Below, one piece after another: positions 56,489 through 64,000 of a stretch of DNA of 64,000 nt. The translations under genes and the position numbers were made by a program. The stretch comes from Streptomyces capitiformicae (GTDB lineage: Bacteria; Actinomycetota; Actinomycetes; Streptomycetales; Streptomycetaceae): NCBI RefSeq assembly GCF_002214185.1, contig NZ_CP022161.1, positions 8,253,486 to 8,317,485 on the forward strand, in the 5' to 3' direction. The notes beneath the pieces were generated by a model, which saw nothing but the letters and a program-made list of their open reading frames with translations, was not told the origin of the DNA and did not search any database. Numbering within the stretch: position 1 is the first letter of the stretch; each line of letters opens with the position of its first letter.

Positions 56489-56629
56489 CCCTGTGTGAGT
56501 GAACTGGTGGGGGACGCACGGCAGTTGTCGCCGGGCGCCGAGTTCTCCCCCTACTGGAACGGCTACATGGACGGCGCGGTCCGCTCCGGCCGCCACACCG
56601 CCACCGAACTCCTCCTCCACCAGAACTGA
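56489..56629 (+). pseudogene. C-terminal remnant of a flavin amine oxidase
   Basis: The frame ends PGAEFSPYWNGYMDGAVRSG, RHTATELLLHQN, then TGA at 56627. EFSPxWNGYMDGAxRSG is the conserved FAD-contacting end of flavin monoamine oxidases. The rest of the gene is missing. Confidence 0.6.
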
Positions 56630-56660
56630 GCGCAAGCGACATCCGAGAGGAAATCCCGCG

Positions 56661-57146
56661 ATGAACAAGTACGTGGTCAGCGAGACCGCCGTCATCGACG
56701 CCCCCGTGACACGAGTCTGGGACGTCATCGCCCGCACCGATCGGTACGCGGAGTGGGTCGCCGGAGCCATCGAGGTCACCGACCACCACGGCGTCGCCAC
56801 CATCGGCAAGACCTACTCCGAGCGCAACCGCACCCTCGGCCCGCTCAAGACCGACTCGGTCTGGACCGTCGAGGAGATCGTGCCCCTGAAGCGCCGCGTC
56901 GACACCGGCGTCGGATTCGCCCCGCTCCAGGACATCACCAACATCTTCGAGTTCCGCCCGGTCCAGACCGCCGACGGACAGGAGGCGACCGAGATGCTCT
57001 ACCAGGTCGAGTACACCATCGGCCTCGGCCCCCTGGGCCAGCTCCTCGACTCCATACAGCAGCCCGCGATGCGCGCCGGAATGCGCACCTCCATGGCCAA
57101 CCTCAACACCCTGCTCCGTTCCGAGGCATCGAGGACCGCTCGCTGA
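56661..57146 (+). CDS. SRPBCC-family protein
   Basis: The 161-residue protein shows the polyketide-cyclase/dehydrase SRPBCC pattern: VVSETAVIDAPVTRVWDVIA, RTDRYAEWVAGAIEVTDHHG, the middle strand TDSVWTVEEIVPLKRRVDTG and a C-terminal helix (MRAGMRTSMANLNTLLRSEA). It would bind a hydrophobic ligand; the substrate is unknown. ATG at 56661 with GAGAGGAAA upstream. It is followed by a hairpin and the tetR gene, whose product could regulate it, though no matching operator precedes this gene. Confidence 0.8.
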   Translation: MNKYVVSETAVIDAPVTRVWDVIARTDRYAEWVAGAIEVTDHHGVATIGKTYSERNRTLGPLKTDSVWTVEEIVPLKRRVDTGVGFAPLQDITNIFEFRPVQTADGQEATEMLYQVEYTIGLGPLGQLLDSIQQPAMRAGMRTSMANLNTLLRSEASRTAR

Positions 57147-57158
57147 CAGACGGTGAAT

Positions 57159-57210
57159 GCTCCTGGGCCGGCGGCCGGTCCGCCGGTCCAGCCGGCCGCC
57201 GCCCAGGAGC
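57159..57210 (+). terminator. Hairpin terminator
   Basis: GCTCCTGGGCCGGCGGCC (57159-57176) pairs with GGCCGCCGCCCAGGAGC (57194-57210) with a single bulged base, 12 bp after the SRPBCC stop. Confidence 0.8.
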
Positions 57211-57234
57211 GGCCCTCATCATGTACCGACGATT

Positions 57235-57255
57235 TGTCGAGCGACCTGTTCGACA
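57235..57255. promoter_or_regulatory. Operator-like inverted repeat TGTCGA-N9-TCGACA
   Basis: A perfect 6-bp inverted repeat with a 9-nt spacer ends 24 bp before the tetR ATG at 57280, the usual place for an autoregulatory TetR operator. Confidence 0.6.
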
Positions 57256-57279
57256 GACTGAGTCGGATAGGATCGCTTC

Positions 57280-57867
57280 ATGGCTCATGTATCCGCGGCG
57301 GAGCGCCGCCCACAACTGATCAAGGCGGCCATCGGCCTCATGGCCAGGGAGGGCGTCGCCGCCGGCAGCACCCGCGCCATCGCCGCCGAGCTCGGCGTGG
57401 CCCAGGCGACCCTGCACTACACCTTCGGCACGAAGGAGGAGCTGTACCGGGCCGTCATGCAACAGCTCACGCACGACCTCGTCGACCAGGTGACACGGGC
57501 CGCGCCCACGGACGCGAGCTTCGAGGAAACCCTCGTCACGCTCGCCGAAGCACTCTGGCGTACCGTGCTCGAACAGCCCGCGTCGTATCAGCTGCTCACC
57601 GAGCTGAGCATGTTCGCCCTGCGTACGCCACACCTGAAGGAGGCTCTTCAGAGCCACCACGGCGAGATCCTGGCGGTGACGACGAAGCAGGTCGAGCAGG
57701 CCGCCGAACGCACCGGTCACCGGCTCGGCCAGCCCGCCGAGGCGATCGCGAGGTTCTTCCTGGCCGGCTTCGACGGACTGACGATGCAACACCTCTCCCT
57801 GCCGGACGAGGAAGCCGAGCGCGTCTGCCTGCGGTCCTTGGTCTCGGCCGTCCTGGCCATGGCCTGA
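57280..57867 (+). CDS. TetR-family transcriptional regulator
   Basis: The 195-residue protein has a TetR HTH at residues 8-55 (RPQLIKAAIGLMAREGVAAG, STRAIAAELGVAQATLHYTF, GTKEELYRAVM). A helical ligand domain with a C-terminal TetR-type segment follows (AIARFFLAGFDGLTMQHLSL). ATG at 57280. It probably represses itself through the inverted repeat at 57235. Possible targets are the amine-oxidase locus, now a remnant, and the SRPBCC gene upstream; this is inferred from position only. Confidence 0.88.
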   Translation: MAHVSAAERRPQLIKAAIGLMAREGVAAGSTRAIAAELGVAQATLHYTFGTKEELYRAVMQQLTHDLVDQVTRAAPTDASFEETLVTLAEALWRTVLEQPASYQLLTELSMFALRTPHLKEALQSHHGEILAVTTKQVEQAAERTGHRLGQPAEAIARFFLAGFDGLTMQHLSLPDEEAERVCLRSLVSAVLAMA

Positions 57868-58229
57868 AGTCGCTGTCGATCACGACGCCGCACGCGCTGT
57901 CCTTCTCGGAGATCCGCAGCCCTCAAACCGGCTGACCGGTTTAGGCGGTGATCGCGTCCGCTTGGGACCTCAGCCTCGTGGATGACCGCCCGCTTGCCAG
58001 GTACCACAACACCCCACAGACTCCGCGTACGAGTCCACGGCCGGGTCCACGCACGCGACGTGGAAGTGCAGCGCCAATGCAGGCCACGCCGGAATCGAGT
58101 GCGACGCGGTCAGCTCCCACGATGAGCGTGCCAGCAGTGGACTGCGGGCTGGCCCAGACCCTGTCCGCAAGAAGGCTTGTGTCAGGTGGCGCAGGCGCAC
58201 CTTGGGTGCACCTCGGCCACGCTTATGCC

Positions 58230-58609
58230 GTGCCTCGAGGAATCAGACGTGCCAAGAAGCCGAGCAGCTTCGTCATCGACGGCGACTGGCCGCACGCCGT
58301 GATGGAGCTGCATCGAGGTGCTCTCGTCGCACAGGCCATAGCCCGCAAGCTCGCTGAGGCGATGGCAGAGCGGGAGTCAGCGCCAACGCCCTCGCGAAGA
58401 GGAGCGGTGTCAATCGGCAGGCCATCACCAACGTGCTCAATGGCACGGTCTGGCCCGACATGTTGTCGTTCGTGGACCTGGAGGGTGCCCTGGGTGTCCT
58501 GCTCTGGCCCGACCATACGCAGTGGAGGATCCCCGAGCCAGGTCAGCCAGGGGACCAAGCCGCTCCCGAGGGGGAAACCTCCCGGCCGAGCCGTGAGGGG
58601 GGCTCCTGA
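58230..58609 (+). pseudogene. XRE-type HTH gene split by a one-base frameshift
   Basis: One frame encodes KKPSSFVIDGDWPHAVMELH and LVAQAIARKLAEAMAER. In the next frame SANALAKRSGVNRQAITNVL, NGTVWPDMLSFVDLEGALGV and LLWPDHTQWRIPEPGQP complete a helix-turn-helix protein. One missing G at 58372-58375 (GAGCGGG where GAGCGGGG is expected) explains the break. It may be a sequencing error in a short G run. The DNA on either side (57868-58229 and 58610-59111) holds no intact gene; a minus-strand DPTRLAIGGASAGAGL near 58790 is a trace of an alpha/beta-hydrolase. Confidence 0.7.
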
Positions 58610-59111
58610 GGTGCACGTCTATCCGCCGCAGGTGCCGAGGTCCTTCGCGCCGGGCTTCGGCGAGTGGGTGGTGTGCCACCCGGCAGCGGCCCGGTAGGGG
58701 TGGTGGACGGTGCGGAAACGGCGGCCATCCATGGGCGGACGGCTGTCTGTGAGCCCCGCGCCCGCACTCGCTCCACCGATGGCCAGGCGCGTGGGGTCGA
58801 CGTCCGCGCGTCCCGCCCGCCAGGTGAGCGGTCTCCACAAGGGGAACCGGGTACAGCGGGCGGAACGGGAAGAAGACGCCGGAACCGTGCGCTGCGGCGG
58901 CTCCCGCGGTTCCAGGTCCCGCCCCTGCGGTGTGACAGTCCACCGAGGTGACTCCCGCACACCCCGGGCGCCGACAGGCCCGGAGGGGCGTTGAACGGGC
59001 CGTGGATTGCTCGCTGGCGTCCCGCGGTCGCCGCGGCTGATGTCGTTCTCCTCCGGCGGCGACCGCACCACGCCCCCGCTTTCACACCTGGACACCCCCC
59101 TCGAACAGCCG

Positions 59112-59400
59112 AGACGACGTGCCGGTGGCGGTACCGAGCGACAGTCATCGGGTTGATCGCGTATACCCGGCGGCCAGAAGCCTGCAGACAGGTCACAAGG
59201 TGTCCACGAGAAGTCTCTATCGCGATCGGGATGGGGTCCTCAGGACTGTCACCATGCTCGGCCAGCAAGGGAGCAGGTCCTGCAAGCCCGATGCGTCATC
59301 ACCGATCCTGAGCTTGCCGAGCAGTCGAGCGTCCTGGTCGACCATGGCGACGTCGTGGTGATCCTCAGCCCGGTCGATTCCGCAGGTCAAGTACAACGGG
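59112..59400 (-). mobile_element. IS110-family transposase remnant (N-terminal third)
   Basis: The minus strand encodes LTCGIDRAEDHHDVAMVDQD, ARLLGKLRIGDDASGLQDLL. After a shift near 59272 it reads LAEHGDSPEDPIPIAIETSR, GHLVTCLQASGRRVYAINPM and TVARYRHRH. These are the DEDD-domain start of IS110 transposases. The remaining two-thirds is absent. It belongs to a different subgroup from the remnant at 43105. Confidence 0.82.
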
Positions 59401-59651
59401 CTCTCCTGCTGATCTTCCTGCTGCCGCGCTATCCGCGCGTCGATCAGGCCGCGCCAAGTACGAGAGCTCTGACCAGCCCCGGCGGCAGGAGCCCAGCCGA
59501 CGGCGGACCCGCCCGGAGCCGCCCGCCGCCGGCGCCTGACAACCCTCGGCGCAGCCATGACGCGGCGTGGCCGACGGTCTGTCGGAACGTCGGACGCCCG
59601 TACCGGCGCGAGCACCGCGCATCACCTCTGGCACCCGAAGGCACCGACTCA
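59401..59651. other. Short region without a gene
   Basis: Only out-of-frame shadows are open here. It separates the IS110 remnant from the end of the histidine kinase gene. Confidence 0.5.
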
Positions 59652-61187
59652 TCAACGGCCCTGCCCGAGGTCGGCTGCTGGGAGGAGCAGGCGGAAGGTG
59701 CAGCCCTCGCCCGGGACGGTGTCGAGTTCGAGACGGCCGCCGTGGCCCTGGGCGATGGCCGCGGCGATGGCGAGGCCGAGGCCGCTCCCGCCGTGGCTGC
59801 GGGAACGGGCGGGGTCGGCCCGGTAGAAGCGCTCGAAGACGTGCTCGGCGTCGACGGGGGCGAGGCCCGGTCCTTCGTCCGCCACCTCGATCACGCTGAC
59901 CGGGAGGCGCTCCGGGAGCGGCGGCGATGCGGAGGTGCGTCCCGGCCGGTCGGTGCCGCCGGTTCCGGGTCCGGTCTCTGTCGTGCCCACCCGTACGTGG
60001 ACACGGGTGCCCGGCGGCGTGTGGATGCGGGCGTTGGACAGCAGGTTCTCCAGGATCTGGCCCAGTCGGCGCGGGTCGCCGACGGTCTCGGCCACGTCGA
60101 GTTCCTCGGTGCCGCCCGGATCTGCCGGAGTGGGCAGCGGGCCGAGGCCGACGGGGTGGGAGTGGCTGTGGACGGCGGCCGCGCTCACTGCGTCCGCCGC
60201 GAGCGAGAGCAGGTCGACCCGTTCTCTGCGGTAGGAGGGTTCGCGGTCCAGGGTGGCGAGCAGTTGGAGGTCGTCGACGAGCAGGCTCATGCGCTCCGCG
60301 TTCTGCGCGATGAACCGGTTGGCCTCCCGCAGCTCACGCTCCGGGCGCCGCTCCGGACGCAGTGCGAGCTGGGCGTACCCCTGGATGGTGGTGAGCGGAG
60401 TGCGCAGTTCGTGCCCGGCGTCCGCGATGAACCGGCGCAGCCGTGCCTCGGAGGTCTCGCGGGCCAGCAGGGCGGTCTGCAGTCTGTCGAGCATGGAGTT
60501 CAACACCCGGCCCAGTCGTCCGATCTCGGTGCGCGGGTCGGTGTGCGGCAGTCGCAGGTCGAGCCGGCCCGCGGTGATGTGCTGGGCAGTTCGTTCCGCC
60601 CTGGTCAGTGGCAGCAGCCCCAGCCTCACCACCGACCTGCCCAGGGCGAGCAGGCCGGCGATCGTGACAGCGAGCAGCACGGCGTTCAGCCACAACAGCT
60701 TCGAGGTGGCGCCGTCGACGGTGTCGAGCGGCAGGGTGACCACCGCGCTCATGCCGTTCGGGCCAGGGCTGAGCAGTACCCGCCAGCGGCCGTCACCGCT
60801 GATGGCGGACACGGTTTCCGGGTGCCCGTCCCTCAGGTCGAGGTCCTGTGCCTGATCGGCCAGCCGAGGCCCCGGTTTTGCCTCCGTGCCGAGGGAGTTG
60901 TTCAGGCGAAGCCCGGAGGAGTCGTAGAAGTAGACGTGGAAATCCGACGGCAGGGCGTCCAGGTGCTCGGTCGGCGCGGGGAAAGCATTCCGGAGGGCGT
61001 CGTGGAAGGTCGGGGTCGGGGGGTGGAACTCCACCAGCTGCTGGTCGACGCGATCGAGCAGCCAGGAGCGGAGCACCACGTAGCCGATGGCCTGGGAGGT
61101 CAGTACCGCCGCCGTGGCGAGGACGGTGACGCCGAGGATCAGTCGTTGTCGCAGTGAGCCGGGTGGCCGTGGCAGGCGGGGGATCAC
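59652..61187 (-). CDS. Membrane sensor histidine kinase
   Basis: The 511-residue protein has two transmembrane helices (LILGVTVLATAAVLTSQAIG near residue 25; LLWLNAVLLAVTIAGLLALG near 175) around an extracellular sensor of about 130 residues. A HAMP domain, the H-box FIADAGHELRTPLTTIQGYA (His about residue 260) and an ATPase domain follow, with N (ILENLLSNARIHTPPG), G1 (EVADEGPGLA), F and G2 (GGSGLGLAIAAAIAQGHGG) boxes. GTG at 61187 overlaps the response-regulator stop by 4 bp, so it is the partner of that protein. The signal is unknown; the neighbouring glycosyltransferase suggests envelope sensing. Confidence 0.93.
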   Translation of the reverse strand: MIPRLPRPPGSLRQRLILGVTVLATAAVLTSQAIGYVVLRSWLLDRVDQQLVEFHPPTPTFHDALRNAFPAPTEHLDALPSDFHVYFYDSSGLRLNNSLGTEAKPGPRLADQAQDLDLRDGHPETVSAISGDGRWRVLLSPGPNGMSAVVTLPLDTVDGATSKLLWLNAVLLAVTIAGLLALGRSVVRLGLLPLTRAERTAQHITAGRLDLRLPHTDPRTEIGRLGRVLNSMLDRLQTALLARETSEARLRRFIADAGHELRTPLTTIQGYAQLALRPERRPERELREANRFIAQNAERMSLLVDDLQLLATLDREPSYRRERVDLLSLAADAVSAAAVHSHSHPVGLGPLPTPADPGGTEELDVAETVGDPRRLGQILENLLSNARIHTPPGTRVHVRVGTTETGPGTGGTDRPGRTSASPPLPERLPVSVIEVADEGPGLAPVDAEHVFERFYRADPARSRSHGGSGLGLAIAAAIAQGHGGRLELDTVPGEGCTFRLLLPAADLGQGR

Positions 61188-61927
61188 TGCTCCGGCGTTC
61201 CCTCGTGGTCGCGGGGCAGCCGCAGGCAGTAGCCGACGCCGCGCACGGTCTGGATGAGCGGCGGCTCGAAGGAGTCGATCTTCCTGCGCAGGTAGCGGAC
61301 GTACGTCTCGATGATCCTGGCGTCACCGGCGAAGTCGTAGCTCCAGACGTGGTCGAGGATCTGGACCTTGCTCACCACCTGGCCGGCGTTGGACAGGAGG
61401 TAGGCCAGGAGCTTGAACTCGGTCGGGGAGAGGGCGATGTACTGTCCCGCGCGGTGCACCTCGTGAGCGCCCTCGTCGAGTTCGAGGTCGGCGTAGCGCA
61501 GGACGCTCGGTAGCGGGAGTGCCGCGTCCACCGGTGCCGTGCGGCGCAGGATGGCCTCGATACGCAGCAGCACCTCCTCGATGCTGAACGGTTTGGAGAC
61601 GTAGTCGTCGCCGCCGACGCTCAGGCCCTGGATGCGGTCGTCGGTGCCGGTGCGGGCGGTCAGGAACAGGATCGGACATTCGTCCCCCGCCGCCCGCAGC
61701 CTGCGGGTCACCTCGAAGCCGTCCAGGTCGGGCAGCATCACGTCGAGCAGCACCAGGTGCGGTCGCAGGCGTTCGACCTCGACGAGGGCGGACTGTCCGG
61801 TGTCGGTGCTGCTCACCTCGTATCCGGTCAGGCGGAGCGTCGCCTCCAGCAGGGTGCGGATGCTGGGCTCGTCCTCGACCACGAGAAGCCGATGTCGCGG
61901 ACGAGTCGTTGCGGACTGCTCGGTCAT
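61184..61927 (-). CDS. OmpR/PhoB-family response regulator
   Basis: The 247-residue protein has a receiver domain (Asp19 region LLVVEDEPSIR, phospho-acceptor Asp62 in LVLLDVMLPDLDG, Thr90, Lys112 in YVSKPFS). A winged-helix output domain follows (YIALSPTEFKLLAYLLSNAG, VSKVQILDHVWSYDFAGDAR, TYVRYLRRKIDSFEPPLIQT, VRGVGY). It is coupled to the histidine kinase gene downstream and starts 51 bp after the glycosyltransferase gene, so all three appear to be one operon. ATG at 61927. Confidence 0.95.
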   Translation of the reverse strand: MTEQSATTRPRHRLLVVEDEPSIRTLLEATLRLTGYEVSSTDTGQSALVEVERLRPHLVLLDVMLPDLDGFEVTRRLRAAGDECPILFLTARTGTDDRIQGLSVGGDDYVSKPFSIEEVLLRIEAILRRTAPVDAALPLPSVLRYADLELDEGAHEVHRAGQYIALSPTEFKLLAYLLSNAGQVVSKVQILDHVWSYDFAGDARIIETYVRYLRRKIDSFEPPLIQTVRGVGYCLRLPRDHEGTPEQ

Positions 61928-61978
61928 GACGTGATGCTGGTCCGTTCTCCCGGGTGGTCCCTGTTGCTCCGGCGTCGC

Positions 61979-64000
61979 CTACTTGGCAGTGCAGTCGTAG
62001 AGCACGTCGGCTCCTGCTCCGAAGCCCATCGCACTACCGCTGCTCGCCTTCGACGTCGTGCCGCCGTACGCCGATGCCGGAACCTGGGTGCAGTTGTCGG
62101 CGATCCAGTCGGAACGCTGCTTGCTGTAGTTGCGGGACCCGGTCATGCCCGGCCTGCCGCCGCTGTTCGTGTCGGAGCCCAGGACGTAGCGTAGTTCCCC
62201 GCTCTTCGTCCACTCCTTCAACTGGTCCACCGACGGCGCGTTGTCGCTGCCCATGAAACCACCCATGCCGATGACGGTCTCGTCCGAGCCCAGGATGAAG
62301 GAGCTGGCGGCCATGGCACCGCCTTCGACGGAGAGCTTGATGCGGGCTTGAGGTGCGTGCTCCACGGCGTAGTCGAGGATCTTGCGCTGCTCGCTGGTGA
62401 GTTCCGCGCCGCCGCCGAAGCCACCGCGTCCGCTCGGGGCCATCCCGGAACCGCCGCCGGGAAATGACGGCATGTCGCTGTCTCCCGAGGTAGAGCCTCC
62501 GGACATGCCGGGCATGCCGGTCGCTCCCCCTGTGGGCATACCGGACGGCATACCTGACGGCATTCCCGAAGGAACATCGCCGGAGGAGGGCTGACCGGAC
62601 TGCCCCGAAGGCGCGTCACCACCCGGGAAGCCCGACGGCATCCCCGACGGAAGGTCGCCGTCGTTCCCGCTCTGCCGGGGCATGCGGCCGCCCCCGCCGA
62701 AGCCGAACGTCGTCGGACCGGCCGTCGGGTTGGACCCGCCCATAGCGGATGTCGAGCCCGGTACGCTGACCGCCCACGCTCCCGGGGCCACCAGGACCGA
62801 CGCGACGGCAGCACCCACGGCGACCGTCAGCAGCCGACCACGCCGCCGCGCGAGGAGCAGCAGGACGACCGCGGCGCAGCCGAGCAGCAGGACCGGCCAC
62901 ACCAGCCAGCCGTTCCAGTCGGAGTCACGGCGGACCAGTGCTACGGCCCAGACCGCGCTGACCACGACCGCGGCCACGCCCACCAGGGGCGCCCAGCGCA
63001 CGCCGGCACGGTGGACACGGACCAGGGCGGCGGTCAGTCCGCCGCACAGGGCGGCGATCGCCGGAGCGAGCTGAGTGGTGTAGTAGGGGTGGAAGATGCC
63101 CTTCTGTGTCGAGTACACGGCCGCGCAGACCACCAGCCAGGTCCCCCACAGCAGCCAGCCGGAGGCCGGCAGCAGGGCGTCGGCGGACAGCATGCCGCGT
63201 CGGCGCATCACCACGCCGACCAGGGCGACGGCCAAGGCCAGTGCGCTGACCGGCAGCAGCCAGCTGATCTGGCCGCCCACCTGCGCGTTGAACAACCGGC
63301 CCAGGCCGGACGCGCCACCGAACCCGCCGCCGAACCCGCCCATGCTCTGGGACATTCCGTCGCTCGAGCCGAAGACCCGGCCCAGCCCGTTGTAGCCGAC
63401 CACGAGATCCCAGGCCGAACCGTCCTTGCTGCCGCCGATGTAGGGGCGGTCGCCCGGCCACAGGGCGACCATGGCGACCCACCACAAGGAGGACGCCGCC
63501 AGGGTGGCCCCCGCGCCCAGCAGACTCCGCACTCGCGGTATCCAGGGGCCGCTTCCTCCCACGAGCCAGGCGAGGGTGAACGCGGGAATGACCATCCAGG
63601 CGGCGAGCATTTTGGTGAGGAATCCGCACCCGATCAGGAAGCCGCTCGCACACAGCCACCAGGTCGCGATCCTGCCCTCGGCCTGCAACGCGCGGGTGAG
63701 CGCGTACGCCGCGGACACCAGCAGCAGGACGAGCAGCGTGTCGGGGTTGTTGTCCCGGTTGATGGCCACGGTGATGGGCGTGAGAGTGAGCACCAGTGCG
63801 GCGACGAGCGCCGCCCCCTCGCCCGCCCAGCGCCGCACGGTGCGGTGCAGGACGAGGACCGCCGCCACGCCCTCGATCATCTGCGGCAGCACCAGCGCCC
63901 AGCCGTGCAACCCGAAGACCTTGCTGCTGACCACCTGCGGCCACAGCGCGGCCGGCGGCTTGTCGACCGTGATCACCCCGGCCGGGTCGAAGGAGCCGAA
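61979..64000 (-). CDS. ArnT/PMT-like membrane glycosyltransferase (5' end outside the window)
   Basis: At least 673 residues are visible. The frame runs off the right edge as FGSFDPAGVITVDKPPAALW, the conserved first loop of GT39/ArnT-like transferases that use polyprenyl-phosphate sugars. About ten membrane helices follow. Next comes a Gly/Pro/Ser/Met-rich linker with PSGMPSGM repeats, then a C-terminal soluble domain (ELTSEQRKILDYAVEHAPQA, IGMGGFMGSDNAPSVDQLKE, LRYVLGSD, WIADNCTQVP). In Streptomyces and mycobacteria such proteins glycosylate the cell surface or its lipids. It is the first gene of an operon with the two-component system. Acceptor and sugar are unknown. Confidence 0.88.
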   Translation of the reverse strand, partial: FGSFDPAGVITVDKPPAALWPQVVSSKVFGLHGWALVLPQMIEGVAAVLVLHRTVRRWAGEGAALVAALVLTLTPITVAINRDNNPDTLLVLLLVSAAYALTRALQAEGRIATWWLCASGFLIGCGFLTKMLAAWMVIPAFTLAWLVGGSGPWIPRVRSLLGAGATLAASSLWWVAMVALWPGDRPYIGGSKDGSAWDLVVGYNGLGRVFGSSDGMSQSMGGFGGGFGGASGLGRLFNAQVGGQISWLLPVSALALAVALVGVVMRRRGMLSADALLPASGWLLWGTWLVVCAAVYSTQKGIFHPYYTTQLAPAIAALCGGLTAALVRVHRAGVRWAPLVGVAAVVVSAVWAVALVRRDSDWNGWLVWPVLLLGCAAVVLLLLARRRGRLLTVAVGAAVASVLVAPGAWAVSVPGSTSAMGGSNPTAGPTTFGFGGGGRMPRQSGNDGDLPSGMPSGFPGGDAPSGQSGQPSSGDVPSGMPSGMPSGMPTGGATGMPGMSGGSTSGDSDMPSFPGGGSGMAPSGRGGFGGGAELTSEQRKILDYAVEHAPQARIKLSVEGGAMAASSFILGSDETVIGMGGFMGSDNAPSVDQLKEWTKSGELRYVLGSDTNSGGRPGMTGSRNYSKQRSDWIADNCTQVPASAYGGTTSKASSGSAMGFGAGADVLYDCTAK

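Noticed and set aside
57948..58697. Rightward open frame of 249 codons
   Set aside because: Only the part from 58230 to about 58372 is protein-like; the true continuation lies in the next frame, so it is annotated as a frameshifted HTH gene.

Overview
The window is high-GC DNA typical of a Streptomyces chromosome. GTG and TTG starts and 4-bp ATGA/GTGA overlaps are common. The dnaK-grpE-dnaJ-hspR operon carries actinobacterial HAIR operators, and XRE-DUF5753/DUF397 (whiJ-like) cassettes occur twice. No rRNA, tRNA or CRISPR array was seen. Both ends of the window cut through genes.

Layout. 1-8.6 kb: a partial gene end, a Yip1-family membrane protein, a secreted VCBS/FG-GAP propeller protein, a SnoaL-like protein, an LLM-class oxidoreductase and a large HTH-nSTAND1-WD40 protein, all leftward except the first. 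8.7-11 kb: a secreted protein plus a copper amine oxidase with an altered cofactor motif. 11-13.4 kb: an SRPBCC protein and whiJ-like cassette 1. 13.3-16.7 kb: a scarred region in which an IS5 relic and a tetR/GAP-family membrane gene pair sit between two 5'-truncated cell-wall genes. 16.8-22.1 kb: two more FG-GAP proteins, small membrane/lipoprotein genes and a Nudix hydrolase. 22.2-27.2 kb: an EtfD-like iron-sulfur membrane oxidoreductase, a degenerate MraY/WecA-like protein, and a pair of MITE-like elements, one of which interrupts an acetyltransferase gene. 27.3-31.6 kb: the heat-shock operon. 32.3-38.4 kb: three tandem secreted PA14-FN3 proteins, one frameshifted, and a pectinesterase fragment. 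38.4-40.2 kb: whiJ-like cassette 2. 40.2-43.7 kb: transposase and gene relics around a duplicated-domain lipoprotein. 43.7-50.4 kb: membrane and hypothetical genes, a zeta-toxin pair, a SUMF1-fold protein, an orphan xylose-binding lipoprotein and a second lipoprotein behind a G-rich heptamer repeat. 50.5-53.8 kb: the ATP-grasp/alpha-E/transglutaminase operon. 54-58 kb: LuxR, SRPBCC and TetR genes. 58-59.6 kb: relics. 59.7-64 kb: an ArnT-like glycosyltransferase followed by a two-component system.

The most notable signal is regulatory. Five leftward genes or operons for secreted repeat proteins (three FG-GAP, two PA14-FN3 loci spread over 36 kb) each have upstream the same two-block element, CAACC-17 nt-GTC, usually inside CCCGYRCAACC. 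This looks like an ECF sigma factor promoter and suggests a co-regulated set of surface or secreted adhesin-like proteins. The responsible sigma factor is not in the window.

Several frameshifts fall in or next to short G/C runs. They may be real decay or sequencing/assembly errors, so the affected genes are called broken with that caveat.
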